Of a stretch of DNA of 64,000 nucleotides, positions 20,165 through 30,518 are shown one piece after another. The notes beneath the pieces are model-generated. The model ran no database searches. It was not told the DNA's origin and saw nothing but the letters and a program-made list of their open reading frames with translations. Source of the stretch: Seminavis robusta (lineage: Eukaryota > Bacillariophyta > Bacillariophyceae > Naviculales > Naviculaceae); NCBI GenBank assembly GCA_903772945.1, contig CAICTM010000220.1, positions 1-64,000 of the forward strand, written 5' to 3'. The translations under genes and the position numbers were made by a program. Positions within the stretch are counted from its first letter, which is position 1. The number at the start of each line of letters is the position of its first letter.

Positions 20165-20860
20165 CTTGTTTCGGTAGATAGTGCGCTGGGTCTTTCTCGA
20201 TAATAAGAGAGTGTCTTCTTTCGCTTGCCAAAATTTGGTCGTTGTTTTTGTGGACAAAAAGCTTCCCCGCCCCTTGCAATTTCCACCACCGTTGGAGATG
20301 AGTGTGACATGACCATCAGCTTCCCCATGTGGCGTGTGTGCTTTGGTGAGGGTGGAGGCAGTTCAGGGCCACGTCACTGTTCTTTGGCGTCGTCACGCTT
20401 AGAAACCTCTACGTACGGTGTAGGATGTACGATAGTCCGGTAGTCCAGCAGACTCTGACTCGATGAGAAAGGTTGAAAGATTTACTGCTCAGGAGGTAAC
20501 AATGAACAAAAGAATCCTGGTAGAGTTAACGATGAGGGCAATGGCGAGGAGAGGGTGGAGGTGGGGGCAGGGGACCGAGCAGTGGAGCAGCGGCAGGTGG
20601 TTGCCCCAGGGTGCGTTCCTTGTGGCCAGATGATCAGATGATGCTCTGAGTGGATATGTACAGTAGCTATCTACTCAGTAGCTAGCTAGATTCAGATTTT
20701 GTTCTTTCTGGCTAGCTAGCGATAGCTGGCTAGATTGCCACCTCTCCTCATGAGAAGAATGTTCGGATCTTGCCTTGAGATGGTGCTTCTTCTTCGTGCC
20801 AATCAAAACTATTCTAAAACCAAAGGTACATGATGCCTGTCGGGCTGATAAGCTGCAGCA
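20165..20860. other. Intergenic; holds duplicated 3' flank of 7TM copies
   Basis: No gene is seen. From about 20545 onwards the sequence resembles 23610 onwards, including the words GTTCCTTGTGGCCAGATG, GGCTAGATTGCCACCTCTC and CATGAGAAGAA. Several GCTAGC palindromes lie at 20670-20735. Confidence 0.55.
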
Positions 20861-20995
20861 CTAACTGTGTGGCTCAGGTGGGTAAACCTCCGCAGAGACA
20901 TGCTGTGTGGACTCTACATGTAAGTCAATGGTCTTCCTTGAGCTGCTCCGAAAGGACCGGGGTCGATCCAATGAAATCAGCCAGCACTGGACAAG
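20545..20995 (-). repeat. Duplicated 3' flank of 7TM copy E (pairs with 23610-24045)
   Basis: This block shares ordered similarity with 23610-24045, through to a common CATTGAAATCAGCCAGCACT-like segment near the end. It shows that the minus-strand 7TM copies arose by segmental duplication that carried the flank along. Confidence 0.65.
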
Positions 20996-21988
20996 GAAGG
21001 CGCACTTGGTATAGAAGTCAATAAAGGCTTCCCAGATATCCGGTTTCAAAAGACTGACCGAAGAGGAAGCAAACACTTGCAAATGTGACAAGGTGCCCCC
21101 AAAATGTTCCACCCATGGGCTGGTAAAGGCAGGCATAACAAACACAATTATAATGCTTGGAATCCACACGGCAATAAAGATGAATGCCAGGCGGAAAAAG
21201 TAGATTGCTAGAGTTCGTCGTCGCCCAGGTGGCGGCAGTAGTCTCTCTTTCCATATTCGGATTGAGGCATATAGCACATAGCAGAAGGGTATACCAACCA
21301 GACAGGGGAAGTAGATAACATAGAAAAAGACCATGCTGGTATCATCCACAGCTCCTGGGAAACATGCAAGTCGATAGATTATGTGGTGAGGCCACCACTC
21401 CCATACCACTCAATAGATACCCCAACTTGCCACAAAAAAGCACCAGAGATACACCATCAGGCATTCCGTTGTGACTTGTATTAGAGCGGGTGGCTGGTAC
21501 CTGATACAGTCCTTGCTGGATTCAAGCATGGCAAGCAGCTTCCTTGTGATTAAAGCATTCAGCCAAGCATTGATGGCAACCCAAGAGACCAGGTAAAAGG
21601 ATTGGAAATAGCACGTGGCTACACCACCAGCAAACTCTCCACCCAAATAGTTGGCCAAACAATTGACTCCGCACAACAGAGTGACACTTGTGTCTGGGAT
21701 CATGAGGAATATCAGGTATAGGTTGAAGGGTTTCGTCCGGATTTTCTTGGTGAAGGCAATGGGGAGAAAGATGATTGTTGCATAGATGCCAATTGCAAGT
21801 TGGATAGTGCTCCAAATGAGCCACATTTGTTTCATGATCCCATCCGGAGGGAGGGCTGTCAGTGCCTCATAGTAGGTGGAATTCTCTGTCAAGTCAGACT
21901 CTCGGACAAGAGGATCACCCAGTGGTCCAATCTCTTCTAAACCAACGCTTTCTGTTATGTTGTCTGCTGTGGCTGTATTGGATGACAT
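20861..21988 (-). pseudogene. Seven-transmembrane receptor-like copy E, broken
   Basis: The true start is the ATG at 21988 (MSSNTATADN), matching the other copies. The first 193 codons are intact, but at about 21410-21412 a TGA stands where copies A and B have GGA or GTA (SWGIY, then stop). The same frame resumes and carries TM4 to TM7 (FCYVLYASIRIWKE, FFRLAFIFIAVWIPS). After IDFYTKC, near 20995, the coding sequence jumps directly into what is 3' flank in copy C, so the whole acidic C-terminal tail is missing. It is probably a dead gene. If TGA were read through, a tail-less receptor would result. N-glycosylation site ENST is kept. Confidence 0.8.
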
Positions 21989-23063
21989 GGTACTAGTAAT
22001 GGGATCGTCTAGCAGCAAGCAGAGGTTAGTCAAGGTGCAGTGTTGGGCCGCTGTTTTGTCGGGGTTTGGTGGGTGGTTTTGTGTTTTGGAGTTGTCGCTG
22101 GTGCGCTGGCTTCATCCACGTCTCCGCTTGTCCAGCTCGTGCCTTGTGCTCTTGGGCTATGCGCTGGGGACGAAGCGGGCATCCGAATTCTCTTTACTTT
22201 TAAACAAGAAAGACAAGCATTTAATTAATGATGAGGCTATGGTAACTTTCCTCCGAGATCCGAGATTCGAGGTACTTAGGTCCGATGTGTGACGTAGACC
22301 TCATAATACCCTATCTAGATTGGATACAAGTTTCACTTTGAATTTTCCTACCAGTCCTACGTCATTTCTACAGGAGTTTTTGGCCATTGTCCCTCCTTTG
22401 GTTGAACAAGTATCCTCCAGTAGAAATCTACACCATCCTGGTACTAAAGAATTGCCTGTTGATTGCCAACCTTTCTTTTTTCTTGACCATGACCATGATG
22501 CTTTAGATGAGATGAAAGCAACCTCGTCCAATACAGCATCCCTCTACCTTCTGCTATGTACAATGATCAACCACACTACCAGGTACTGCTACCATCATAA
22601 TAACAAGCGGCGTGGCCAGAGCTACCATATTGGCCGAATGCAACTGCATCCCTTTAGCCGCCTCCTCAGAACTTGAATTGTGGCCGCCTTCAACCTTCGA
22701 TCAACCGACCACCATTACTACTGATACTGCTACAGCCATCTTGAAGCGACGCTACTACCGTACTCCTACCGCTGCCGTTCGATCGCTCGGAGCTCCCGAT
22801 CCTTCGTTATGCCGATCGCCCGAAGCCATTGTCGTCGCCCGAAAGTTTTCTACATGGACCGCCGTCTCTGCTTCAGAACTCAAGATGCGGCCGCCCTCAC
22901 TTTCACCCGCAGTCTGTTGATCGCCCAATCCATCACAAGTCCTCTCAAGCCGTCCAACAGGACGCAACCATTTTGAGTGGGGTCGCCCGAAACTTCCTAT
23001 CCATGGTCCTAAGACCCAGTCCTTTTGTCGTCTCCCAAAGCTTCTGCCCCTGTCCCAACTGAC

Positions 23064-23097
23064 AGACAGACTGACTGACTGACTGACTGACTGACTG
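23064..23097 (+). repeat. (GACT)n microsatellite
   Basis: About eight units of the tetranucleotide GACT or ACTG, with GACA variants at the left edge. Confidence 0.85.
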
Positions 23098-23609
23098 TGC
23101 ATCTTCTAGTATACAGCCTGAATGATCATTCTTTGTGGGCCTACTGTGTTTATTGCCTATTCTCACAACAACACTTTGCAGATCAACTGCTCTCTTCTTT
23201 TTCCCGTGTAGGCCCCTCCTCATGTACTCCATGCTCTACCGGTACAAGCTACTACCGAGCTCCCATTCCCTCCAACCCTCCCTTGGTTTGATTCTGTCGG
23301 CTCCTTGATTCTATTTCGGCTCCTTGGCTTTGATTCTAGTAGTTGGCTCGGGGAGTCGCCTTTGCCCGCCCCCTATACAACCGCGCATTTTTCTTTTTAA
23401 AAAGGCAGCATGCCATTTTATTTTATTTTTGATTTTTTCAATACAGTGAATACCGCCCTTGAGCGATGCCGCCAAGGAGCGAAGTAAAACGAAATGCCGC
23501 CCTCGAGCGAGTCCAGCAGACATCCCATTCGAGGAGAGACTTTGAGAGATTTTGGGCAGAGGAGATAGCAAAGATCACAGAATCCTGGTACCGGTGTAGA
23601 CTTTTAAAA

Positions 23610-24045
23610 AGAGGAGGGAAATGGGGAGGAAATGGTGGTGTAATGGGGGCTCGGGACACCGAGCATTGGAGCAGTGACAGGTGGTGGGGTTCGTTCCTTG
23701 TGGCCAGATGCTGCTTTGAGTGATACCGCTATAGCGTAGCTCGATTCAGATTTGTTCTCTCTAGCTAACTGGCTGGCTAGATTGCCACCTCTCTTCATGA
23801 GAAGAAGGACCGGATCTTGCCTGTACATGGTGCTCATCGTGCCAATCAATACTTTACTCTATAACGTACCGTAGCTAGGTACGTGATGCCTGTCGGATAC
23901 GCTGCAAGGGGGGGGGGGGGGCTCCGCAGAGACGTACCCGTACATTATGAACACTGCGTCAATGGTCTCCCTTGAGCTGCTCTGAAAGCAAGGGAGAAAA
24001 AGAAGAGTCGAACCATTGAAATCAGCCAGCACTGGACAATGCATT
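23610..24045 (-). repeat. Duplicated 3' flank of 7TM copy C (pairs with 20545-20995)
   Basis: Ordered similarity runs over about 430 bp with many small changes. It includes the G14 run, which is absent from the partner at 20545. Confidence 0.65.
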
Positions 24046-24230
24046 CCAGGCTAAAGCTTCAATGAGGATAGCCCCTCGAGGAATGATTGCATGGTGGAAC
24101 CTGGTAATTCAGACTATCAAACATTGCACCGACACAGACTCCATTTCCTAGAAGACAACCAGTGCAAGCCAGTCCTGTTTCGTGACTGTTGACCATCATC
24201 ACTGCAAAACTGTGTTTGTTCATCCCACAA

Positions 24231-25614
24231 TCATTCGTCTGCAAAGCTGAACAACGAGTCCATGTCACAAACATTGTCATTGTTGCCTTTGTCAACACCA
24301 CCTGCCCTACAGGCATCTTTGTATGGATATTCATCATCCTCTTCTTCCTCTTGTGGAGCGTTCAACGAGGTACCCATCCCACTTTCTTCGTCATCTCCCA
24401 CAAGATGCTCCATCATGGGTACTGATGGCGGCTTCACTTTTGGCTCTGACTCCATTTGAAACTTTATTAGTTCCAAATTGCGCATTTCTTCCTCAAGAGT
24501 TGGTGGCTTCTTCATGCCCCCAAATGACCGACCATGCGAGTGTGAAGAAGCAGTGGAGAATCCTGGTATTGAACTCATCCAGGAAGAAGGAGTCATTTCC
24601 TGGTCCAGTTCTTCTTTTTGAAGCAGGGTGCACTTGGTATAGAAGTCAATAAATGCTTCCCAGATATCTGGTTTCATAAGACTGACCGAAGAGGAAACAA
24701 ACACTTGCAAATGCGACAAGGTACCACCTGCATGTTCCACCCATGTGATTGTAAAGGCTGGAGTGACAAACATCAGAATAATGCTTGGCATCCACATGAC
24801 AAAGAAGACGAATGCCAGACGGAAAAAGTAGATTGCTAGAGTGCGTCGCCGCCCTGGTGGGGGTAATAGCCCCTCTCTCCAGATTCGGATCGAGGCATAA
24901 ACCACATAGCAGAAGGGTATACCAACCAGACAGGGGAATTAGACAACATAGAAAAGATCATGCTGGCTTCATCGACGGGTGCCGGGACACACACAAGTCG
25001 ATAGATTGTCTGGTGAGGCCACCACTCCCATGCCGCTCCATAGAGGCCCCAACTTGCCACAAAAAAGGACCAGAGATAGATCAGCAGGCATTCCTTTGTG
25101 ACTTGTAATAAAGTTGGTGGCTGGTACCTGATAAAGTGGTTGCTGGATTGAAGCATGGCAAGCAGCTTCCTTGTGATTAAAGCATTCAGCCAAGCATTGA
25201 TGGAAATCCACGAGATCAGGTAGAAGGATTGGAAGTAGCAGGTAGCAGGTGGCTGCACCACCAGCAAACTCTCCAGCCAGATAGTTGGCCAGACAATTGG
25301 CTCCACACAACAGAGTGCCAGTTGTGTCGGGGATCATGAGAAATATCAGGTATAGGTTGAAGGGTTTCGTCCGGATTTTCTTGGTGAAGGCAATGGGGAG
25401 AAAGATGATTGTTGCATAGATGCCAATTGCAAGTTGGATAGTGCTCCAAATGAGCCACATTTGTTTCATGATCTCATCCGGAGGGAGGGCTGTCAGTGCC
25501 TCATAGTAGGTGGAATTCTCTTTCAAGTCAGACTCTCGGACAAGAGGATCGCCCAGTGGTCCAATCTCTTCTAAACCAACGCTTTCTGTTATGTTGTCTG
25601 CTGTGGCTGTATTA
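24231..25614 (-). pseudogene. Seven-transmembrane receptor-like copy C, broken and mosaic
   Basis: The sequence covers the whole 7TM family from NTATADN to the tail end MDSLFSFADE, but it is interrupted. A 7-bp duplication near 25240-25250 (CTACCTG repeated) shifts the frame before TM3. One T is missing from a T run near 24950, and a TAC codon nearby reads TAA. The initiator Met is lost because the 5' end is fused to copy D at about 25614. The first third is almost identical to copy E and the part after about 25340 to copy A, which indicates gene conversion. The C-terminal tail is intact and carries the family's conserved SLxSFAxE ending. Confidence 0.8.
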
Positions 25615-26082
25615 TTCAAGCATGGTAAGCAGCTTCCGTGTGATTGCAGCATTCAGCCAAGCATTGATGGCAACCCACGAGACCAGGTAGAAGGATTGAA
25701 AATAGCAGGTGGCTGCGCCACCAGCAAACTCTCCACCCAAATAGTTGGCCAAACAATTGACTCCGCACAACAGAGTGGCAGTAGTATCCGGAAGCATGAG
25801 AAATATCAGGTACAGGTTGAAGGGTTTTGTTCGAACTTTCTTGGTGAATGCAATGGGGAGAAAGACGATTGTTGCATAGATGCCAATGGCAAGGAGGATA
25901 GTGCTCCAAATGAGCCACATTTGACTCATGGTCTCATCTGGTGGGAGGGCCGTCAGTGCCTCATAGTAGGTGGAATTCTCTGTCAACTCAGACTCTCGGA
26001 CAAGAGGATCACCCAGTGGACCAATCTCTTCTGAACTAACCCCTTCTGGTGTGTTGTCCATTGTGGCTGTAGAGGATGACAT
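25614..26082 (-). pseudogene. Seven-transmembrane receptor-like copy D, N-terminal half only
   Basis: The copy starts at its own ATG (MSSSTATMDNTPEG) and runs through TM1 to TM3, ending ITRKLLTMLE. There it is fused to the start of copy C, giving an immediate TAA. About 155 codons remain. The junction lies in a few shared bases (AAT) between the end of TM3 in D and codons 3-4 of C. This is what unequal recombination or a deletion between tandem copies would leave. It could make only a three-helix fragment. Confidence 0.8.
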
Positions 26083-27414
26083 GGTAGCAAGGGGATCCTC
26101 TAGCTGCAGCTAGTGGTAGAGGTTAGTCGAGGTGCAGTATTGCGATGCGCCTTTGCTGGGCTGTGGGCCGCTGTTTTGTCAGTGTTTGGTGGGTTGGAAG
26201 CTGTCGCTGGAAGGAATGATCTACGGTCCACAGTTGCTAATCAGCTCGTGCGTTGGGCTCCCGGGGTGAGGAAGGGTGCATCCCCAATTCTCCACACTGT
26301 AGATCATCATAACAAGAAAGACAGGCTTTTTTTAACTACCAGGTTGATTGACTTTTCTCCAGGCTCTTTCTTCACAGGAATGATGAGCTAACGGGGAGGG
26401 TGCGGAGGCGAAGACACGGGCTGGAGAAATACTAGTAGGGCGATGGCGTGGAAAGTCCATGGGAGGATCTAGCTAGCTGTCAGCTTGCAGGTAATGAATG
26501 ATGAATCGCTAAGGTGAATGCAGTGGCATGGGAATGCCAACGAGTGGCGAACGTCCTGACTGGTACCAAGGAGACCATGACATCCCGTACAATTCAAAAC
26601 TTGAGTGGTGGTAGGGTGCAGCGTACCGTATGCATGGTCAGAATCGATAGATAGATCATTCATTACAAGCATCAAGCCGCTACTCGGTGCCCTTGCACCT
26701 TGCATTCATCCTCTAGCTAGGTGGAGTGAGTCGAGTCATTCATTCCCACCCTTAGTCACCTCTAACATCGCACATTCATAGTAAATCTTCGTGTTGGCAA
26801 ATCCTTCGTGTTGGCAAACAACATTGTAAAAGCACTAAAGTCCGTACAGAGGGGTTTTAGAGTGAGTAGGGAGGTTATCTCAGAAGCCAGCGAGGGCCAG
26901 GCTTTGGCAAAGAAGACTGTATTCAAGTGTTTTGTTAAAGCTGTCTTCATGATGTATGGCATGCTTAGTTATCTTCCTTCCCAGTTCCACGGGCCTGGGC
27001 ACGGGGGCATCTCATTGCAGAGAACTAGTACGATTCAGGTGTTTAGCGCTACTGTACTATTGTACCGATATTTGGAAAGCGCTTCAGCCGCACACAGCAT
27101 CATGATGTTTCTTCCCTCCTAATCAATCATTGTCATTTTAGAAAGCAAGCTGGCTATAGTAATGCATTATTCCGCCCCTATTATGGCTCTTTGCTTGCGT
27201 ACCACACCTTCAAAGGCTGTAATTTGATGGTTTGATCGCACAGGGGCACCTGGAGATGGACTCCGTCAGACGTTTGGATGAGGCCATGGCATTGGCTGCT
27301 TTGTTTGTAGATGAACTGGAGGGACTTGACTTGAATATTTCCAGATGCTCGGAAATTCGTTTGTATCATCACCCGTTCCTTACCATTGGACAGTGGCGCA
27401 TTTATACTTTGTAT
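26083..27414. other. Intergenic, 1.3 kb, no gene; contains a dispersed repeat
   Basis: Positions about 26110-26210 resemble 22020-22100. At 26849-26925 is the partner of the repeat at 13118. No supported gene is seen, and short frames near 27232 overlap the SAP gene on the other strand. Confidence 0.5.
26849..26925 (+). repeat. Dispersed repeat, copy 2 (about 75 bp)
   Basis: Partner of 13118-13192 in the same orientation (GGGGTTTTAGAGTGAGTAGG ... CAGAAGCCAGCGAGGGCCAG). Here it lies upstream of the minus-strand 7TM copies but in the opposite orientation to them, so it did not simply travel as their promoter. Confidence 0.6.
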
Positions 27415-27774
27415 TCAGGCCGAGTGATCGGTATGAAAGTAATCCACATGATTGTAGATGCGCTCGATAAGCTCGGCCTTTTTACCCGTCGAGGAAAGAC
27501 CACAGTTCTTGCTCATTTGTTTGAGCGCCACCACAGTCACTCCAGCTTCTAGAGGCTTGGCCTCGCCACGAAGATCCCGTAGCTGCTGTTCCGCCGTTAG
27601 ATAGCTCTGCCCAAGCATGGTACCTGGCGCTGGATTGTCAAGGTCAACCGTGATGGCCGCCATTTGTTCAATCTTCTCCATAAAGGCGGCCACTCGGATT
27701 TGGGTGCGGTATTCAGGTGGAAGCATGCTGTTGTTCAAGCGGAATCCCTGGACGGTAAATTCAAAGTCGGCCAT
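27415..27774 (-). CDS. Small SAP-domain protein (119 aa)
   Basis: The C-terminal 40 residues read VVALKQMSKNCGLSSTGKKA and then ELIERIYNHV. This is a SAP motif: two helices around a conserved Gly-Leu-x3-Gly-Lys-Lys-x-Glu-Leu-hydrophobic core, known to bind AT-rich DNA. The N-terminal 75 residues (MADFEFTVQGFRLNNSMLPP...) show no known domain; they include a short predicted helix rich in Gln and Glu. The length is small for SAP proteins, which usually carry a second domain. The ATG is the first in frame. A nuclear, chromatin- or RNA-associated role is likely, but by inference only. Confidence 0.65.
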   Translation of the reverse strand: MADFEFTVQGFRLNNSMLPPEYRTQIRVAAFMEKIEQMAAITVDLDNPAPGTMLGQSYLTAEQQLRDLRGEAKPLEAGVTVVALKQMSKNCGLSSTGKKAELIERIYNHVDYFHTDHSA

Positions 27775-28449
27775 CTTCTCGTTCTTGTGCTGCTGCTACT
27801 GCTGGTGGTGTTGGTGGTGTTGGGTTGTCGTCGGTTGTGATGTTGTGATGGTTCAACGAAACACGAAACAATGCCAATGCTAAGAATGTACGCCAAAAAA
27901 GCAACGGTACTAAAAGATCTAATGTCGATCAATTTGAACCGCACACATGCTCGCATGCTCGCATTGATGCCGACGCCACATTCTGGGGTGGTGGTGTTGT
28001 ACGTGTATTCCGTATCGGTATGCCATACCACTCTGGAGTCCTCAGCGCATTATTCCCAGACATAGACCACACTAACCACTTTTAGTACATGTAACCTGCT
28101 TTCATAATTGTAGTTTTTGAACATTATTAGGACTTTTGAACATTAGGAACTATAAATGGCTGTGTACAATGGTATCAAGAGCCCAAAATTTCACTTGTGC
28201 ATAATTGTAGTAGAGGGTCGGAGATTGCCGCGGTGTATGTTGGGCTTCGACCGCAGCGGCAATGTGACCGTTGCATCGCCCACATTGGAAAGTCCACCAT
28301 GAACAGTTACACAATTGAATTCTCTGTCAAGCTCTGGCTATGGAAGCATCAAGGATCCCTGCGTTTGCTGGTTTTGAGCCCGAATGAATCGAATTTACCT
28401 GCTTGCTTCAATGATGCAACCGGTACTATAGTTGGACCATAGAATTTGT
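27775..28449. other. Intergenic, 670 bp, nothing recognised
   Basis: No supported gene, repeat or RNA was seen. It lies between two minus-strand genes and includes the promoter side of the SAP gene. Confidence 0.45.
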
Positions 28450-30049
28450 TTAATCTTGCAGTGGATTGCCTAACCCTGTTGCGGCCACAGCCGACTGTAC
28501 TTCGTCTGTGTTTACACCCTGTTGTTTTGGCCACAACCTGCTGTTGCCTTGATGATCATCATCCGAAGGATCAATAAACAGTCCATCCATGCTTGGCTTG
28601 GAGGCATGGCTTGGTGGGAGATTGCCAATTGTTGCGTTTCGGTCCACAATCTTGGGAGCGTGTAGGTCCATGATTTCTTGTACATTTCCCATTGCCACGA
28701 TTCTTCGTGGTGCTTCTACCGTTTCGTCAAAGATGGGAGCGACACATGGATTGGACTCGCCCCCTTCCCCAGTTGTTTCCACGAATCGGAACTTGTCCAC
28801 TACCATGCGATGTCCACAGTACGTCGCCGTAGCTTCCCGTGCCAGTCGATGGACTGGTTCCAGTTCAAAATCCGACATGGCGAGACAACTGATGGGTAGC
28901 CTCGCCAGAGTGGTGTGAATAAAGCCATCACGATCCCCCAAGCCTGGTGTCTTCAGTTCTATCGTATTGCGCCGCTTGGGTTTTGTGGATGGGGCTTCTT
29001 CGATTGTTGTTGTTGTAGGCGTTATTGGGTCCTCCACAAAGTGTCGATGCGCATATGTGAGAGGTTCTTGCCCCGATGCATAGTTATTATTGGCTTCCCC
29101 GGTAAAGCACTGAACAATGTCACGTCGCAATTTGACAATAGGGTCTTGTCCTTCCCCATGTCGATCAAAGATGGTGTAGTCCCCCGCCGACCGCTCCCCG
29201 ACACACCTCCAGAGTGCTACCAGCGTCTTGCCTCCCAAGAGTACAATGCGTTCCAGTTCAAGCTGAAAGGCATGGTGAAATTCGAGTACCAGTGCTTGTC
29301 GAAACCGTGCCACTAATTCTTGAGACAGTTGCTCATTTCCCGGTCTCATACCGTGCCTGTTGGTTTTGTGTTGAACGCGTCCAGGAGACAAGGAGATGAG
29401 TCAGTGAGTGGATTTAAAAAGCTTGTGTTTCGGCTACATTGTGGTGTACTACTTACCACCACCAGGGAGTGGCAATTGTGACGTGCAAATGTTCCTTTGG
29501 CAATATGGAAGCTGCCGGAATCCATGCTTTGGTGGACGTTTTCGGATCATGACTGTAGTCGAATGGTCGCAGAATATCCGCTCTGGCTTCACAGAGCATG
29601 GAAGCTGAGGTATCGTCTAGCATGACAAGGACGGTTCGATGTGATTTGTTCTGTCCTTGATACCGAAAAATGCGCTTCATTTCGGCTTCCCGTTCATTGC
29701 GCAGCCGAGGATAACTTCGAACGGCCGGTACGAGGTCAAACAGATGCGCATCTCGCGCCAACTGATAGTACTTTTGCGTCCGTTTCTTATTGGCGTCTTC
29801 CACAGTCGCACCGTACTCCAATTTAAAGTCGTCAAACTCGGAAATGATAGACAAAACGACGTTGTCATCGTCTCGGGCCTTATTTTCGGTTTCAATTTCC
29901 TTTTGCACGTACTTGTATCGCGATTGTTTCTTGGCGCGGGCTGCCACTTGTTGATACACAATGGATGCCGTAGCCAGAGCCGCCACCGTCGACACTATGG
30001 CCGTTGTGACTCTTGAATCTACTGATGAAGATGACGCTTGAGATGACAT
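28450..30049 (-). CDS. Membrane-anchored 2H phosphoesterase-like protein (499 aa, two exons)
   Basis: Exon 1 is 30049-29457 and exon 2 is 29356-28450, joined over a 100-nt intron (GTAAGT...AACAG). The joined reading is HLHVTIATPWWWHGMRPGNE. Two H-x-T motifs, HVTI (His189) and IHTTLARLP (His345), are about 156 residues apart, and the fold around them fits the 2H phosphoesterase superfamily (RNA ligase-like and cyclic-phosphodiesterase enzymes). An N-terminal hydrophobic segment (VTTAIVSTVAALATASIVY, about residues 12-30) suggests a signal anchor. After the second motif the chain continues FELEPVHRLAREATATYCGH, and ends in a disordered acidic tail. The ATG at 30049 is preferred; another ATG in frame lies at 30124. 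Substrate unknown. Confidence 0.7.
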
Positions 30050-30518
30050 GATGCTATGATATGGTGTGTTTATTGTGATGTGTGGGCAGAAAGAAGAAAA
30101 GATACTAGTACCTGACCTGTGCACTTGACTAGCTAGCTAGACTATGGGGAAGTTGTTCTGTTTGAGGCTTCGTTCTGTTTTGAGGTGAGCAGACGAATGT
30201 GGAAGTGCGTCGAAATGCATTATAATGGTGGGCAAAAGATCCAAGCACCCCCCAAAATCTGATTGAACTTGGTATCTTCCTCCTCTTTTCTCTAACACTC
30301 TCCCCCCTTTATCTTCTGACCCCAAAAAGCCTCCCGAGAAATCGCTCGTTCAGCTACGCCGTAGCTCACGCTGGCTTATCCACAAGATCCTGGATATTTC
30401 AGGTATCTGAGCAATCCGAGCCCAGAACAAACAAAGGTGGTTGCCACTCTTATCCAGTGGTACCATCTATCATATCTCATCTGACAGCCTGCCATACCAG
30501 TAGCTAGCTAGCTGGACA
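30050..30518. promoter_or_regulatory. Divergent promoter region between 2H-like and QSOX-like genes
   Basis: About 470 bp separate two divergent start codons. Each end carries a GCTAGCTAG run (near 30128-30140 and 30501-30515), close to the respective starts. No TATA box could be assigned. Confidence 0.4.

Larger units (their letters stand above)
21989..24230. other. Intergenic, 2.2 kb: duplicated flanks, microsatellite, G run
   Basis: Positions about 22020-22110 resemble 26110-26200, the 5' flank of 7TM copy D. From 22300 to 23300 there are only short unrecognised frames. A GACT microsatellite lies at 23064-23097 and a run of 14 G at 23908-23921. From 23610 to 24045 lies the copy of the 3' flank described at 20545. 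From 24060 to 24230 is the 3' flank shared with copy A. Confidence 0.5.

Noticed and set aside
22320-22920. Overlapping frames of about 100 codons upstream of 7TM copy E
   Set aside because: No recognisable domain, frames overlap each other, and the composition changes abruptly.
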